Origin: Mesonia sp. HuA40
Lineage (GTDB): Bacteria > Bacteroidota > Bacteroidia > Flavobacteriales > Flavobacteriaceae
Direction: 5' to 3'
Length of the DNA stretch: 64,000 bases
Assembly: GCF_008017835.1 (NCBI RefSeq)
Contig: NZ_VRLT01000059.1
Location: 310,001-374,000, forward strand
The notes beneath the pieces are model-generated. The model searched no databases. It was not told the DNA's origin and saw only the letters and a list, made by a program, of their open reading frames with translations. Both the position numbers and the translations under genes were made by a program. This document shows, in pieces, positions 1 to 9,011 of this stretch; position 1 is the first letter of the stretch; every line of letters begins with the position of its first letter.

Positions 1-2433
1 GCTTTTTCTATAAACCTTATCGCTAACCAAGTATTTTCTTTTTCCCTTTATGTTTCTGTAAACAGCAATACGCGTATCTCCATTCTTTAGCCTAGTAATA
101 TCAATAAAATCATCTTTATCTGTGGCGGTCACGATTGCCAGTTTGGCTATAAAAGCATAATAATTAATGGCTATTTCGGCTATATTATCTCTTCTTTTCT
201 TTAAGGTTTCTAGTATATACTTAGTTGATTCGTGTTGATATATTTCTTTAGGAAGTCTTTTAAAAGCTATTTCGATGTCTTCATCTTTCAAATTTTGTTG
301 AATAAATTTAGATTGTTGAATCCAAGCTCCTTTTCCTTGATTTTGAATTAAAGTACGGTCTAATCCGGCTGCAGCCGAATTAAACCAAGCTAAATCTTTA
401 ATCATGGGCTCATAAGTCCCAAATTGATTGGCAAAACCCGCTATTCCTCTAACCGTGGCAAAAAAAGCACCATCGTAATTAGAAAATACTTGATCGCGAT
501 CTCGTGGTATAGGATAAAAAACTTTATCACCATTTGGCATTTTATTTTCACCCCATCTCCATTGATCTTGGTGCCTATCCCAATCGCCCAAAAGCATATC
601 AAACAATCTGGCGCGTATATAAGCAGACTCGTCTAATTTATACTCTTCATCCCTTCTAAGGTGCTCAAATAAACCTGAACTGCTTTGAATATCTTTATTC
701 GGATTGTTGAATTTACCAGAACCTACCCAATCATCTTCAGGCCTTTCAACAAGCATATATATTTCATCGCCATACTCGTCATTATAGTTCCCTAAAGTGG
801 CTTGTTTTGGAATGTAAAACAATTTAGGATTGGTATGAGCTACACCAATAGCTTTAGCCAGTGTAGGCACAACAAGAAATCCATAAGGATGTGCAGCCGT
901 ATAAAAATCTTCAATAGCTTCTTGAGCTAAAGTATTTTTGAAATCATCTTTAATTTTTTTATCCTTAAAGGCGACCGTTTGTAAAAATTGAAGTGCATTC
1001 TTTTTTAATGCTCGTAAATTATAATCCCTTCCTTGTTTATCCTCCAATCGCAAAGATTTAGTCTGATGGCCACCTCCTGCACGAACAACTTTTAATCCGC
1101 CGTAGAGTGTATCTAGAAAAGCAACTGGCACTTGAATCTCCTGGTAATAGAGATCTCTGTAATGATTCCCCCAAATACTGGTGAATAATTTGTTTTTTTC
1201 TTTTTCTTGGTCTGCGTTTTTATAGATTGATGCTTTGATGAATTTTTGTTTATATTTTGTAAAATCTTTTATAAACCGATCTGGACTTTTTCTGGGTGGA
1301 AAAACTTCTTTTCGATAAATTTCATTTAACTTTCCTTCTTTTAAATTATAAAATCGAACAAAGGTAGAACCATCTTTAAAAATATCATATACCGCTATGC
1401 CTTGACCAGGATAGGCAAATAGCCCTGTATTTCTTAAGTTGGCATAAGATAATTTAGAACCAGATCCAGAAACTATTTGATGTACTCCCTCAAAAATATT
1501 GTACTGCAAATTGTGCTCATGCCCCGAAACAAAAATTACATTCTCGTATTCGTGAGCAATAGTAGATAAACGATCAACCATAGATTTATAACGCTCGTTT
1601 TGAGCGTCCTGAATACTTACTCCGCCAGTTGTGCGTATCAACGCAGCTAAAGAACCTAGAATGGGTAATGGTATGGTTTTTTGTGAAGGATAAAGATGCC
1701 TTTCAATTGGATAAGTACCGCCATGTACACCGTTAGTATAAAGCGGGTGGTGTGTAGCCACAACAACATTCTTATTTTGATTTTTCTTTAATTCTGATTC
1801 AAATTCTTGCAAGAAAGCCTCTCTTGTTTTAATTTCTGGGCAATTATCATTAATAGTAGGGCTTTTATCCCAGTTTTCTAAATACCATTGCGTATCTAAA
1901 ATAATTAAGGCCACATCATCTGAAATATCCCGCACCTCAAAACCACATCCTGTTTTGGGTGCCCAAGTATCTTTTTTATTGGGCATATGTTTGGCAATAA
2001 AATCACGCTGTTCTTTTAGGCTATGAATTCTGTTATGATACCAATCGTGATTTCCTGGTATGAATACTACCTCTCCAAGACTTGGTGTACTCGCCTCAAT
2101 TTGAACTCCCATACGATATTCAGCCTCATCTCTACCAGGATCTCCTACTTCTGGCATTCCGTCTGGGTATATGTTATCCCCTAAAAATAAAGTATGTGAA
2201 TTTTTTACATTAAATGCTTCTAAAGCTTGGCCAAAAACTTTCATACCATCAGATTTCCCATTTTCTTCGGCATAGCCAGCATCGCCAACAAGTAAAAAGC
2301 GATGCGCCAGTTCTTTATGAGCCGGATAGCTGGTGTCTAAAAATTCTTGTTGGTTTCTATATTTTGGTTCATAAGAGGCACAACCAAAAAGAAATAATAC
2401 GGAAATTGTTAGAAGTATGTTATTTTTATTCAT
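1..2433 (-). CDS. Metallophosphoesterase lipoprotein, large, C-terminus cut by window edge
   Basis: Exported calcineurin-like phosphoesterase, open to the left edge with 811 codons visible. I read the frame at several places and found no stop. The start at 2433 gives a lipoprotein signal (hydrophobic stretch, then FGC with the lipid cysteine at residue 18). Metallophosphatase motifs follow in order: GDAG (50-53), GDN (85-87), GNHD (127-130) and GHEH (304-307), which should bind a two-metal centre. The roughly 500 residues after GHEH are not phosphatase sequence. Long flavobacterial homologues of this type often end in an outer-membrane barrel, but that part is not in view. Substrate unknown. 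Family is certain, role is not. Confidence 0.85.
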   Translation of the reverse strand, partial: MNKNNILLTISVLFLFGCASYEPKYRNQQEFLDTSYPAHKELAHRFLLVGDAGYAEENGKSDGMKVFGQALEAFNVKNSHTLFLGDNIYPDGMPEVGDPGRDEAEYRMGVQIEASTPSLGEVVFIPGNHDWYHNRIHSLKEQRDFIAKHMPNKKDTWAPKTGCGFEVRDISDDVALIILDTQWYLENWDKSPTINDNCPEIKTREAFLQEFESELKKNQNKNVVVATHHPLYTNGVHGGTYPIERHLYPSQKTIPLPILGSLAALIRTTGGVSIQDAQNERYKSMVDRLSTIAHEYENVIFVSGHEHNLQYNIFEGVHQIVSGSGSKLSYANLRNTGLFAYPGQGIAVYDIFKDGSTFVRFYNLKEGKLNEIYRKEVFPPRKSPDRFIKDFTKYKQKFIKASIYKNADQEKEKNKLFTSIWGNHYRDLYYQEIQVPVAFLDTLYGGLKVVRAGGGHQTKSLRLEDKQGRDYNLRALKKNALQFLQTVAFKDKKIKDDFKNTLAQEAIEDFYTAAHPYGFLVVPTLAKAIGVAHTNPKLFYIPKQATLGNYNDEYGDEIYMLVERPEDDWVGSGKFNNPNKDIQSSSGLFEHLRRDEEYKLDESAYIRARLFDMLLGDWDRHQDQWRWGENKMPNGDKVFYPIPRDRDQVFSNYDGAFFATVRGIAGFANQFGTYEPMIKDLAWFNSAAAGLDRTLIQNQGKGAWIQQSKFIQQNLKDEDIEIAFKRLPKEIYQHESTKYILETLKKRRDNIAEIAINYYAFIAKLAIVTATDKDDFIDITRLKNGDTRIAVYRNIKGKRKYLVSDKVYRKS

Positions 2434-2488
2434 AAATATAAATATAGTTTACTTTTTTTGTACTTTGCTTACATAAACGAGGCATCTT

Positions 2489-3673
2489 ATGAAAGATTTA
2501 ATAGCACAAACAGAAACTTTTGTTTTTGATTTATTCGCTACAAAATTACCTAATACATTTGTTTATCACAATTTCAATCATACAAAGCGCGTTGTTAAAA
2601 GTACCAAAGAATTAATTGAAAATTCTGAAATTCATGTTAAAGAGCATCAGCCTCTTATCTTAGCTGCTTGGCTACATGACACTGGTTACACCCAGACTTA
2701 TAAACAACACGAGGATGAAAGTATCAAAATTGCTCGGGAGTTTTTAACTAAGGTAAAGGCAGATCCAGACTTAATAGAAAGCGTTTGTCATTATATAGAA
2801 CAAACAAAAAGCCATCTTGAACCTAAAAAACTAGGAGATAAAATTATAAAAGATGCCGATTATTCTCATCTAGCAAAAGACTATTTTGAAGATATAAGCG
2901 AATTATTAAGGCAAGAGCTCAAATTATTAAATATCAAGAACTGTTCGCCAACAGAATGGATTGCAGAAAACATCGAGCTTTTTACAATGAAACACCAGTT
3001 TTATACCCCATATGCCGTTAAAAACTGGAAAATACAAAAAGAAGAAAACCTTTTAAATCTGCTTCAAAGTCAGCAAAAGCTTAAAAAGAAATTAGACAAA
3101 GAAAGAGTTAAAGCAAAATTAAAAGCCAAATATAAAAGTAACAATCCAGACCGCGGAATTCAAACCCTATACCGCACGGCATTGCGCAATCATATAAAAT
3201 TAAGTGATATTGCAGACACAAAAGCTAACATTTTGCTTTCTGTAAATGCCATTATAATTTCATTAGCTCTTGCCAATATTATACCCAAATTAGATGCAGC
3301 TTCAAACCGCCACTTAATGATGCCTACTTTGGTTTTGGTTTGTTTTAGTGTCGCTTCCATGATTTTATCAATAATGTCTACTCGGCCCAATGTTGGTACA
3401 GGAGAATTCACCAAAGAGCAAGTAAAAAACAGGGAGGTAAACATCCTGTTTTTTGGTAACTTTCATAAAATGCAATTTGACCAATATAAATGGGCGATTG
3501 ACGAAATTCTAAAAGATAATGATTATATCTACGAGGCTCTAACCAAGGATCTCTATCTTTTAGGAATAGTTTTAAATAGAAAATATAAGCTATTACGATG
3601 GACTTATACCATATTTATGACTGGTATAATCATATCGGTTATAGCCTTTACCTTAGCTTTTAGCACAATTTAA
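2489..3673 (+). CDS. HD-domain protein fused to a Pycsar-type transmembrane effector domain (PycTM)
   Basis: 394 residues. The N-terminal half is an HD phosphohydrolase-like domain: first histidine at H31, HD pair at H63-D64, further His at 74 and Asp at 122, as expected for metal-dependent HD enzymes. A lysine-rich linker (about 195-220) leads to a C-terminal domain with the ALRNHIKLSDIADTKANILL start and three membrane segments (about 247-265, 277-295, 370-391), the pattern of PycTM/DUF5706. In known Pycsar defence systems this domain binds cCMP or cUMP and damages the inner membrane. No pyrimidine cyclase is adjacent, so the signal is unknown. The next gene is convergent. Domain calls are fairly sure; a defence role is inference. 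Confidence 0.82.
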   Translation: MKDLIAQTETFVFDLFATKLPNTFVYHNFNHTKRVVKSTKELIENSEIHVKEHQPLILAAWLHDTGYTQTYKQHEDESIKIAREFLTKVKADPDLIESVCHYIEQTKSHLEPKKLGDKIIKDADYSHLAKDYFEDISELLRQELKLLNIKNCSPTEWIAENIELFTMKHQFYTPYAVKNWKIQKEENLLNLLQSQQKLKKKLDKERVKAKLKAKYKSNNPDRGIQTLYRTALRNHIKLSDIADTKANILLSVNAIIISLALANIIPKLDAASNRHLMMPTLVLVCFSVASMILSIMSTRPNVGTGEFTKEQVKNREVNILFFGNFHKMQFDQYKWAIDEILKDNDYIYEALTKDLYLLGIVLNRKYKLLRWTYTIFMTGIIISVIAFTLAFSTI

Positions 3674-3761
3674 AATTAGCTTCAATCTAGCAAATAGAAA
3701 ATAAGTTTACTTAGTATTTAAATAATCAAGCTTTATGATTAAATTGGTTATTTAGTTTACT

Positions 3762-6155
3762 TTACGGATTTATTTCGTTCATCATATCTTCATAGGTGAA
3801 CTTAATTTGGTTGGGTTCATCTGGTAGATGATACAAAACTCTAACGCGTAAAGCTTTTAAACCAATTACTCCTTGCACGTCTTCAAGTTCTAGTTTTTCT
3901 ATTTCTTCGCCTAGATAACCCTTTTTTTGTAAATAATTGATATATCGTAGGTACTCTAACTCATCAGCCTTTTGCGAGTAAATTATGGCAATTTTACCCT
4001 TCTGTGTTATACGCTCTTCGGTGTTTTTAATAAATGCTTTATCTATTCGCTTTTTGATTATTTCATATCTGGCGTTGTAGGTACCGTCAACATCAAATTT
4101 TTTCTCATCCATTCTGTATTTGATCGATAAGGTTGAACTAAAAACCAGAATGAGTGATGCGGCGTCTAGTTTTAATGGCAAACCTTCTTGAATAGAATAA
4201 AATTTATTCTCCATCTCGCACATGGTTTGTAACTGCCAAAGCCTCAAATTATAAAGATAAACTTTATGAAATGGCTTATTATTTACCATAGCGGCTCCAA
4301 TGTACATATTATGCTCTACACCATCAGTTTTATAACGCTCAAAATAGTGAGGATACATTTTTTGGGCTTCTTGCTGTTGCCTGTCTAAATAGCGCGATAA
4401 ACTGCGATTAATGCGCTGTACAGTATCATCATAATTTTTTCTATGGTTATATATAACCCCAGATTGAGAGTTTAAATCTTCTTTATACTCATCTATTTCT
4501 GATCTTAAACTTTCTTCATTGTTATAAATGTGTTCTATCAAAGGATCTAACTCATCATAAATAAAATTCATAATGCGCTGTTCACTTGATGCATTTAAAT
4601 TTTCTTTTAATTCTTTTTTAAATTCATTAATCCTAAAAATAATTTGCTCATAAATAGGTATTGATTCTATTTCAAAAGCTTTTTCTACCAATTTAGTAAT
4701 GATTTGCAATTGACTCAATAGGTCTCTTTGGATAGCATTATTTCGTTCATCAGATGATCCTACAATATCGATTTGTCCGTATAACGGATAAATATCTTTG
4801 AATCCGATGTCTCTGAATGAAGCGATACCATCTTTTTCTAAATCACTAATATAGCGCTCAGCTTCTTGCTCAAATACCCAAAGAACACTTGGGTGAATAC
4901 TAGTACACTCCGATTGTATTACTGCTTTAACCCTATTTTCAAATTCTGCTTTATTCCGTTCAACAGCCATTACAATATAAGGTAGTATATCGTCTAGTTT
5001 TGAGGCATTAATACGGTTTAGCTCATTTTTACGCAACGAGCCTAGTTCAAGCACTCCCATTAAGTCATTACCTCGTGCTACAGGTGCAAAAATGCTACTT
5101 TTTATACCTTTAGCCAGTAAATTTTCGGCAAGTAAATTATGTTGGGTTTTGGTAGCGTATTGCTCAACATTTGCGATGACAAAATTTTCTTTTTTTTCTA
5201 TCAACTGGTCTATTCCTTGCTGACATAAAGCTTTTGGACAATTGACACAATCATCCTGATCTAAAATAAAACTATTGATATAAGAGCTTTTATCTTGGCT
5301 CATTCTTACAAACTTATTGTTTGCTTGGTCATATAAAGTAAAGCCTATTTGTAAATCTGGTATTTTAAAAATAGATCTAAAAATCTCTATTAGGCTCGCC
5401 ATTGTAGATTCTGGCAATTTCTTATTCAGCAATTCAGATTTCAAATCTGAAATACCGTCATCAATGGTTATATCTGTAAGATTCAATAAGGTAAAACCCT
5501 TAAAAATATAACTATTTGGCGGGAATTTTTCTTTCCAAATCTTGAGATCATCTGGGTTCAATAACAACTCATCTACATCGGCATCGGTAATTTTTGGAGC
5601 GCTATCGGTTTTATGAAACTGAATAAAGTCTGCATTTACAGATAAGCGGTAGGTTTTTATAATCCCTTCTTTATTTGGTATATCATAATAGATTGGTCGA
5701 CTAAAATCTATTTTATAGTTATAAAAAGTATTTAAGATAAGTACACAACCACTTACATAATCTAACTGCTTATCAAAATTTCTGGGTGTTAATTCAAAAT
5801 TTTTACCGGCCTCATTCAATATTCGTTCGAACCGAGCAGAAATAGCTAAGAAAATGTCGGTTTTAGGAACCGCTGCGGCTTTAATTTCATTTTCGGTTAA
5901 AAGATCTGGAAACAAATCGTCTAATAAGGTAATAATAGGTTGCTCATAATCAGATAGTCGCTCCAAGTCTTCAACGCCCGTTTCCAACTCCGGAAAATCC
6001 TCAATATAATCAAGTAATTCCTTTAAATATTTTTTAGCCAAAGGTTTCTTCTCGGTTGTTAACCGAGCCTTATATGCGTCTATAACCTTTTTAAAACCAA
6101 CTTGAATAGAAAATGGAAAATCTTCTTTTGTTTTTTGTCTCAAATTACCTACCAT
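3762..6155 (-). CDS. GAF domain-containing protein, flavobacterial conserved
   Basis: 797-residue soluble protein without signal peptide or membrane segments. A GAF-like sensory domain is visible around residues 250-400 (FRSIFKIPDLQIGFTLYD to GVLELGSL). It contains a cysteine cluster C303-x2-C306-x4-C311 that could bind a metal or sense redox state. The flanking helical regions (1-240 and 400-797) have no motif I recognise. There is no histidine kinase, GGDEF or phosphatase output domain, so what it transmits is unknown. It is convergent with the HD-PycTM gene and divergent from the TlpA-like gene. The family is common in Flavobacteriaceae; function is not established. Confidence 0.7.
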   Translation of the reverse strand: MVGNLRQKTKEDFPFSIQVGFKKVIDAYKARLTTEKKPLAKKYLKELLDYIEDFPELETGVEDLERLSDYEQPIITLLDDLFPDLLTENEIKAAAVPKTDIFLAISARFERILNEAGKNFELTPRNFDKQLDYVSGCVLILNTFYNYKIDFSRPIYYDIPNKEGIIKTYRLSVNADFIQFHKTDSAPKITDADVDELLLNPDDLKIWKEKFPPNSYIFKGFTLLNLTDITIDDGISDLKSELLNKKLPESTMASLIEIFRSIFKIPDLQIGFTLYDQANNKFVRMSQDKSSYINSFILDQDDCVNCPKALCQQGIDQLIEKKENFVIANVEQYATKTQHNLLAENLLAKGIKSSIFAPVARGNDLMGVLELGSLRKNELNRINASKLDDILPYIVMAVERNKAEFENRVKAVIQSECTSIHPSVLWVFEQEAERYISDLEKDGIASFRDIGFKDIYPLYGQIDIVGSSDERNNAIQRDLLSQLQIITKLVEKAFEIESIPIYEQIIFRINEFKKELKENLNASSEQRIMNFIYDELDPLIEHIYNNEESLRSEIDEYKEDLNSQSGVIYNHRKNYDDTVQRINRSLSRYLDRQQQEAQKMYPHYFERYKTDGVEHNMYIGAAMVNNKPFHKVYLYNLRLWQLQTMCEMENKFYSIQEGLPLKLDAASLILVFSSTLSIKYRMDEKKFDVDGTYNARYEIIKKRIDKAFIKNTEERITQKGKIAIIYSQKADELEYLRYINYLQKKGYLGEEIEKLELEDVQGVIGLKALRVRVLYHLPDEPNQIKFTYEDMMNEINP

Positions 6156-6251
6156 ATTTAAAATTAAAGCTCTTAAAAGAGATTACAAAAATAAGCGTTT
6201 AAAATTAACAAGAATTTATATCGTCAAATTTATATTGTACTTTAAAGTAAA

Positions 6252-6259
6252 TATATTTG
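6252..6259 (+). promoter_or_regulatory. Bacteroidota -7 promoter element TATATTTG
   Basis: TATATTTG matches the TAnnTTTG consensus and ends 22 bases before the ATG of the TlpA-like lipoprotein gene. The upstream TTG at 6235-6237 is only 14 bases away, closer than the usual 17-19, so only the -7 box is convincing. Confidence 0.45.
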
Positions 6260-6281
6260 CAAGAATAAAAATTTTACAACA

Positions 6282-7397
6282 ATGAAAAAACTATTTCTAC
6301 TCTTCACAAGTTTAGGCCTTATAGCTTGTGGTTCTAAAAATAATGATAACGATAATACTTTGATGGCTAGTATAGATGCTGAAGAGGGTTCTGCTGTATA
6401 TTTCTCTACCTTAAATGATAACGGTTCGCCTGAGCCAAAAGACACTGTACTGGTTAAAGATGGAAAGATTAATTTAGCTCTCCCTAAAACTGATTATCAA
6501 GGCCTAGGGATATTAAAGCTAGAAAATAATGCCAATGGGAACGTATTATTTGTTTATGAAAATGAGAAAATTGAGGGTGAAATACATGCCGATAGTTTAA
6601 GTAAAACTGACTTAAAAGGAGGTGATAACCAGGATTTGCTACAAGAGTATATGCATTTTCTTAATAAGCAACAAAAAGCTGGTAAAGCTCTATCTGAAAA
6701 GTTTAGAAACCCAGAATTACAGGAAAATCCAGCATTAGCGAGTCAGTTAAATGAAGAGCGTGATGCATTTATTGAAAAGGAAAGTAAGTTTAGAAAAGAG
6801 CTTATAAAGAATAACCCTAATTCATTGGTATCTGTAATGATACTTTCTGATATGCTCAATATGAACCGTTCTAGCCTTCCAGAAATCAAAAGTTTATATG
6901 AAGGGCTTTCAGACAAGGCCCAAAGCACACCAGCCGGTAAACGCATAGCAACTTTTATAAAAACTAATGAAGCTACCTCTGAAGGAAGTATGGCTCCTGA
7001 TTTCACCGCTAAAACACCAGAAGGCGAAGACCTTAGTTTAAAAGATGCAATGGGTGAAGTTACCCTGATTGATTTTTGGGCGGCTTGGTGTAAACCCTGT
7101 AGAATGGAAAATCCGAACGTGGTAAAAATGTATAATAAATACCACGATAAAGGTTTAAATATTATTGGAGTTTCATTAGATAAAACTAAAGATGCTTGGG
7201 TGAAAGCTATTGAAGATGACCAACTTGACTGGTACCATGTTTCTAATTTAAAATATTGGAATGACCCTATTGCTAAAATGTATCAAGTACGATCTATACC
7301 TTCTACCTTTCTCTTAGATAAGGATGGCAAAATTGTCGCCAAAAATTTAAGAGGCCAGGCTTTAGAAAATAAAGTTGCAGAATTATTAGGTGAATAA
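6282..7397 (+). CDS. TlpA-like thiol-disulfide oxidoreductase lipoprotein with DUF4369 domain
   Basis: 371 residues. Lipoprotein signal with the lipid cysteine at residue 16 (LIACGS). The N-terminal half (about 27-115) is DUF4369-like, followed by a helical linker. The C-terminal half is a TlpA/AhpC-TSA thioredoxin domain starting at APDFTAKTPEGEDLSL, with the redox motif WAAWCKPC (cysteines 270 and 273) and the cis-proline segment SIPSTF. It likely reduces or oxidises disulfides at the periplasmic face of a membrane; partners are unknown. A strong terminator follows directly, so it is probably monocistronic. Confidence 0.9.
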   Translation: MKKLFLLFTSLGLIACGSKNNDNDNTLMASIDAEEGSAVYFSTLNDNGSPEPKDTVLVKDGKINLALPKTDYQGLGILKLENNANGNVLFVYENEKIEGEIHADSLSKTDLKGGDNQDLLQEYMHFLNKQQKAGKALSEKFRNPELQENPALASQLNEERDAFIEKESKFRKELIKNNPNSLVSVMILSDMLNMNRSSLPEIKSLYEGLSDKAQSTPAGKRIATFIKTNEATSEGSMAPDFTAKTPEGEDLSLKDAMGEVTLIDFWAAWCKPCRMENPNVVKMYNKYHDKGLNIIGVSLDKTKDAWVKAIEDDQLDWYHVSNLKYWNDPIAKMYQVRSIPSTFLLDKDGKIVAKNLRGQALENKVAELLGE

Positions 7398-7420
7398 TTT
7401 GTTGAAATACTATTTAAATA

Positions 7421-7455
7421 AAAAGGCGCTTGTTACTTCAAGCGCCTTTTTATTT
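7421..7455. terminator. Intrinsic terminator between convergent genes, bidirectional
   Basis: Perfect 12-bp stem AAAAGGCGCTTG (7421-7432) with CAAGCGCCTTTT (7439-7450) and a 6-base loop. T-rich on one side and A-rich on the other, so it can serve both the TlpA-like gene and the gene on the minus strand. Confidence 0.85.
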
Positions 7456-7471
7456 TATGACCTTTAAGCTA

Positions 7472-8478
7472 TCACAAAAAGGGATAATCTTGCTCTGCAT
7501 AGCCGATCACCCAAGGCCAGTAATTGGGCTCTTTAACGCCGTGAAACCATAAACGCAATTTCCCATCTTGAATAATACCATCTGGAGCTGTTACTTCATT
7601 ATCCCAATAAAATTCAGGTTTTATAACAGCATTGGGGTACACTTCAAAATCTCCAAAAAAAGTTTTAGACCTAGCTAATCCTATACTTCTATCTGTAGAG
7701 AAGGGAATTAACCAATACCCATCTATTTTTGATTTTAGCAAACTTGCTTCATTAACATCTGGGCTAAAACCAATATCTGCACTAGTTAAAAGTGGCTCTC
7801 CTATTTTAGTCCATACCCTACCATCACTTGATGTTGCTCCTAAAATTCTTATACCAGCATTTGTAGCCGTCCAGTTTTGTGAAACATTCCAATCGGCATA
7901 TACCATGTAAAATAATCCTTCTTCAAAAATAACACCTAGACTAGTTAAAGCATGATGATCAAAAGCTGAAGGGTCTGTAATATTTCTATTAATTACAGGA
8001 CCATCCTCAGACGATGAAACTCTATCAAAGTCGAATCCGTTTTGAGAAGTTGCCAATCCTATTTCATAATTTTGAACATGTTCATTATCAGACTCTCCTT
8101 CCCTATAACCTGTATAGTACATATAAAACAAGTTATCCACTTTTACCACATCGGGAGTTTCTAAGGTATTATCCCATGCTGAGGATCTTTTTTTAAGCGC
8201 CAGATAATCATCAGTAATATTGTTACTGGGATTCACCCATGATTTACCATTATCTATTGAATAGACTACTGCAATTCCGCCTTCTGCGGTGAAATACATA
8301 AAAAGTGTATCTCCATAAGGACAGAATGATCGGCTGCTAAGCCAAAAGAACTTTCAAATACAGGCTCTGCGCTTCTATTGAATAAACCATCAAATTCTGT
8401 AATATTTTCATCTTCTTTTGTGCAGCCTGCACAAAAGAGAACTAAAATTAGGAGGCTGGAAACAGTAGGTTTAAACAT
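7472..8478 (-). pseudogene. Frameshifted lipoprotein with glycosidase-like (GH43/GH32-type) beta-propeller
   Basis: Two pieces in different frames. The first (start 8478, readable to 8266) has a lipoprotein signal with LFCAGC and runs to ADHSV. The second (in frame from about 8320 to the stop at 7472) carries PYGDTLFMYFTAEGG and then repeated propeller blades such as TPDVVKVDNLFYMYYTGY and ITDPSAFDHH, typical of five-bladed GH43/GH32-like proteins. One extra C at the CC of 8319-8320 would join them as HSV-PYGD, so a single-base deletion explains the break. It may be a true pseudogene or a sequencing error. The likely product would be a surface lipoprotein acting on glycans; substrate unknown. 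Confidence 0.7.
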
Positions 8479-8502
8479 TTTTTGTTATGGTATTAAAAAA
8501 TC

Positions 8503-8970
8503 TTACTTTTTCATCAAATAGTAAAAAGCAGCAAGATCTCCTTCAATTTCCTCTTTAGCTTGGTTCAACTGAATAAGCTTATTTTCTAAAACCCTATAAT
8601 AAGTGGGTCCGTCTTCTTCCTTAAGTTCAATTTCATTTCCATCTTTATTCCAAACAAACTTACCTGAAGAAATAAATGGTTCTTCATTTTCATCTAAATA
8701 AATTTCTTGCTTTTGATAGGTCATATCTTCATTTAGAATAATTGTCGTTTCTATCCCGCCACAATCTGCACAGGGTAAAACCCCTTCGTAGGTGGCAGCC
8801 CAATCTAATGAATTACGACTGGTATGCTCATCGATAGTCACTTCTGGTTCTTGCTCTTCAGGCTCGACCCCCTCAATACGGGCATCTTCAACACGAGAAT
8901 TTTTTTGATCTGTTTTGCAAGAAAACAAAAGAGCAATTAAAATAAATAATAATAAACTGTTAGATTTCAT
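8503..8970 (-). CDS. NlpE-like lipoprotein (copper resistance NlpE N-terminal domain)
   Basis: 155 residues. Lipoprotein signal with the lipid cysteine at 18 (LLFSCK), then an acidic linker (residues 28-50). The NlpE N-terminal barrel follows: the diagnostic YEGVLPCADCGGIETTI with the CxxC pair C67/C70, then a typical TYQKQEIYLDENEEPF strand. NlpE proteins in enterobacteria sense envelope and copper stress. In Bacteroidota single-domain copies are common and their role is unproven. It lies between the frameshifted lipoprotein gene and the rhomboid gene, on the same strand, with gaps of 24 and 41 bases. Confidence 0.85.
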   Translation of the reverse strand: MKSNSLLLFILIALLFSCKTDQKNSRVEDARIEGVEPEEQEPEVTIDEHTSRNSLDWAATYEGVLPCADCGGIETTIILNEDMTYQKQEIYLDENEEPFISSGKFVWNKDGNEIELKEEDGPTYYRVLENKLIQLNQAKEEIEGDLAAFYYLMKK

Positions 8971-9011
8971 AATTCAAAACATTTAGTTACTTATCTAAAA
9001 TAAACAGAAGA

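Noticed and set aside
2489-6155. A complete Pycsar defence system or defence island
   Set aside because: No cyclase, no other defence genes and no mobile-element marks around the HD-PycTM gene.
8260-8330. Programmed frameshift in the glycosidase-like gene
   Set aside because: No slippery heptamer or downstream pseudoknot is seen at GTCCTTATG; a single-base deletion is the simpler explanation.
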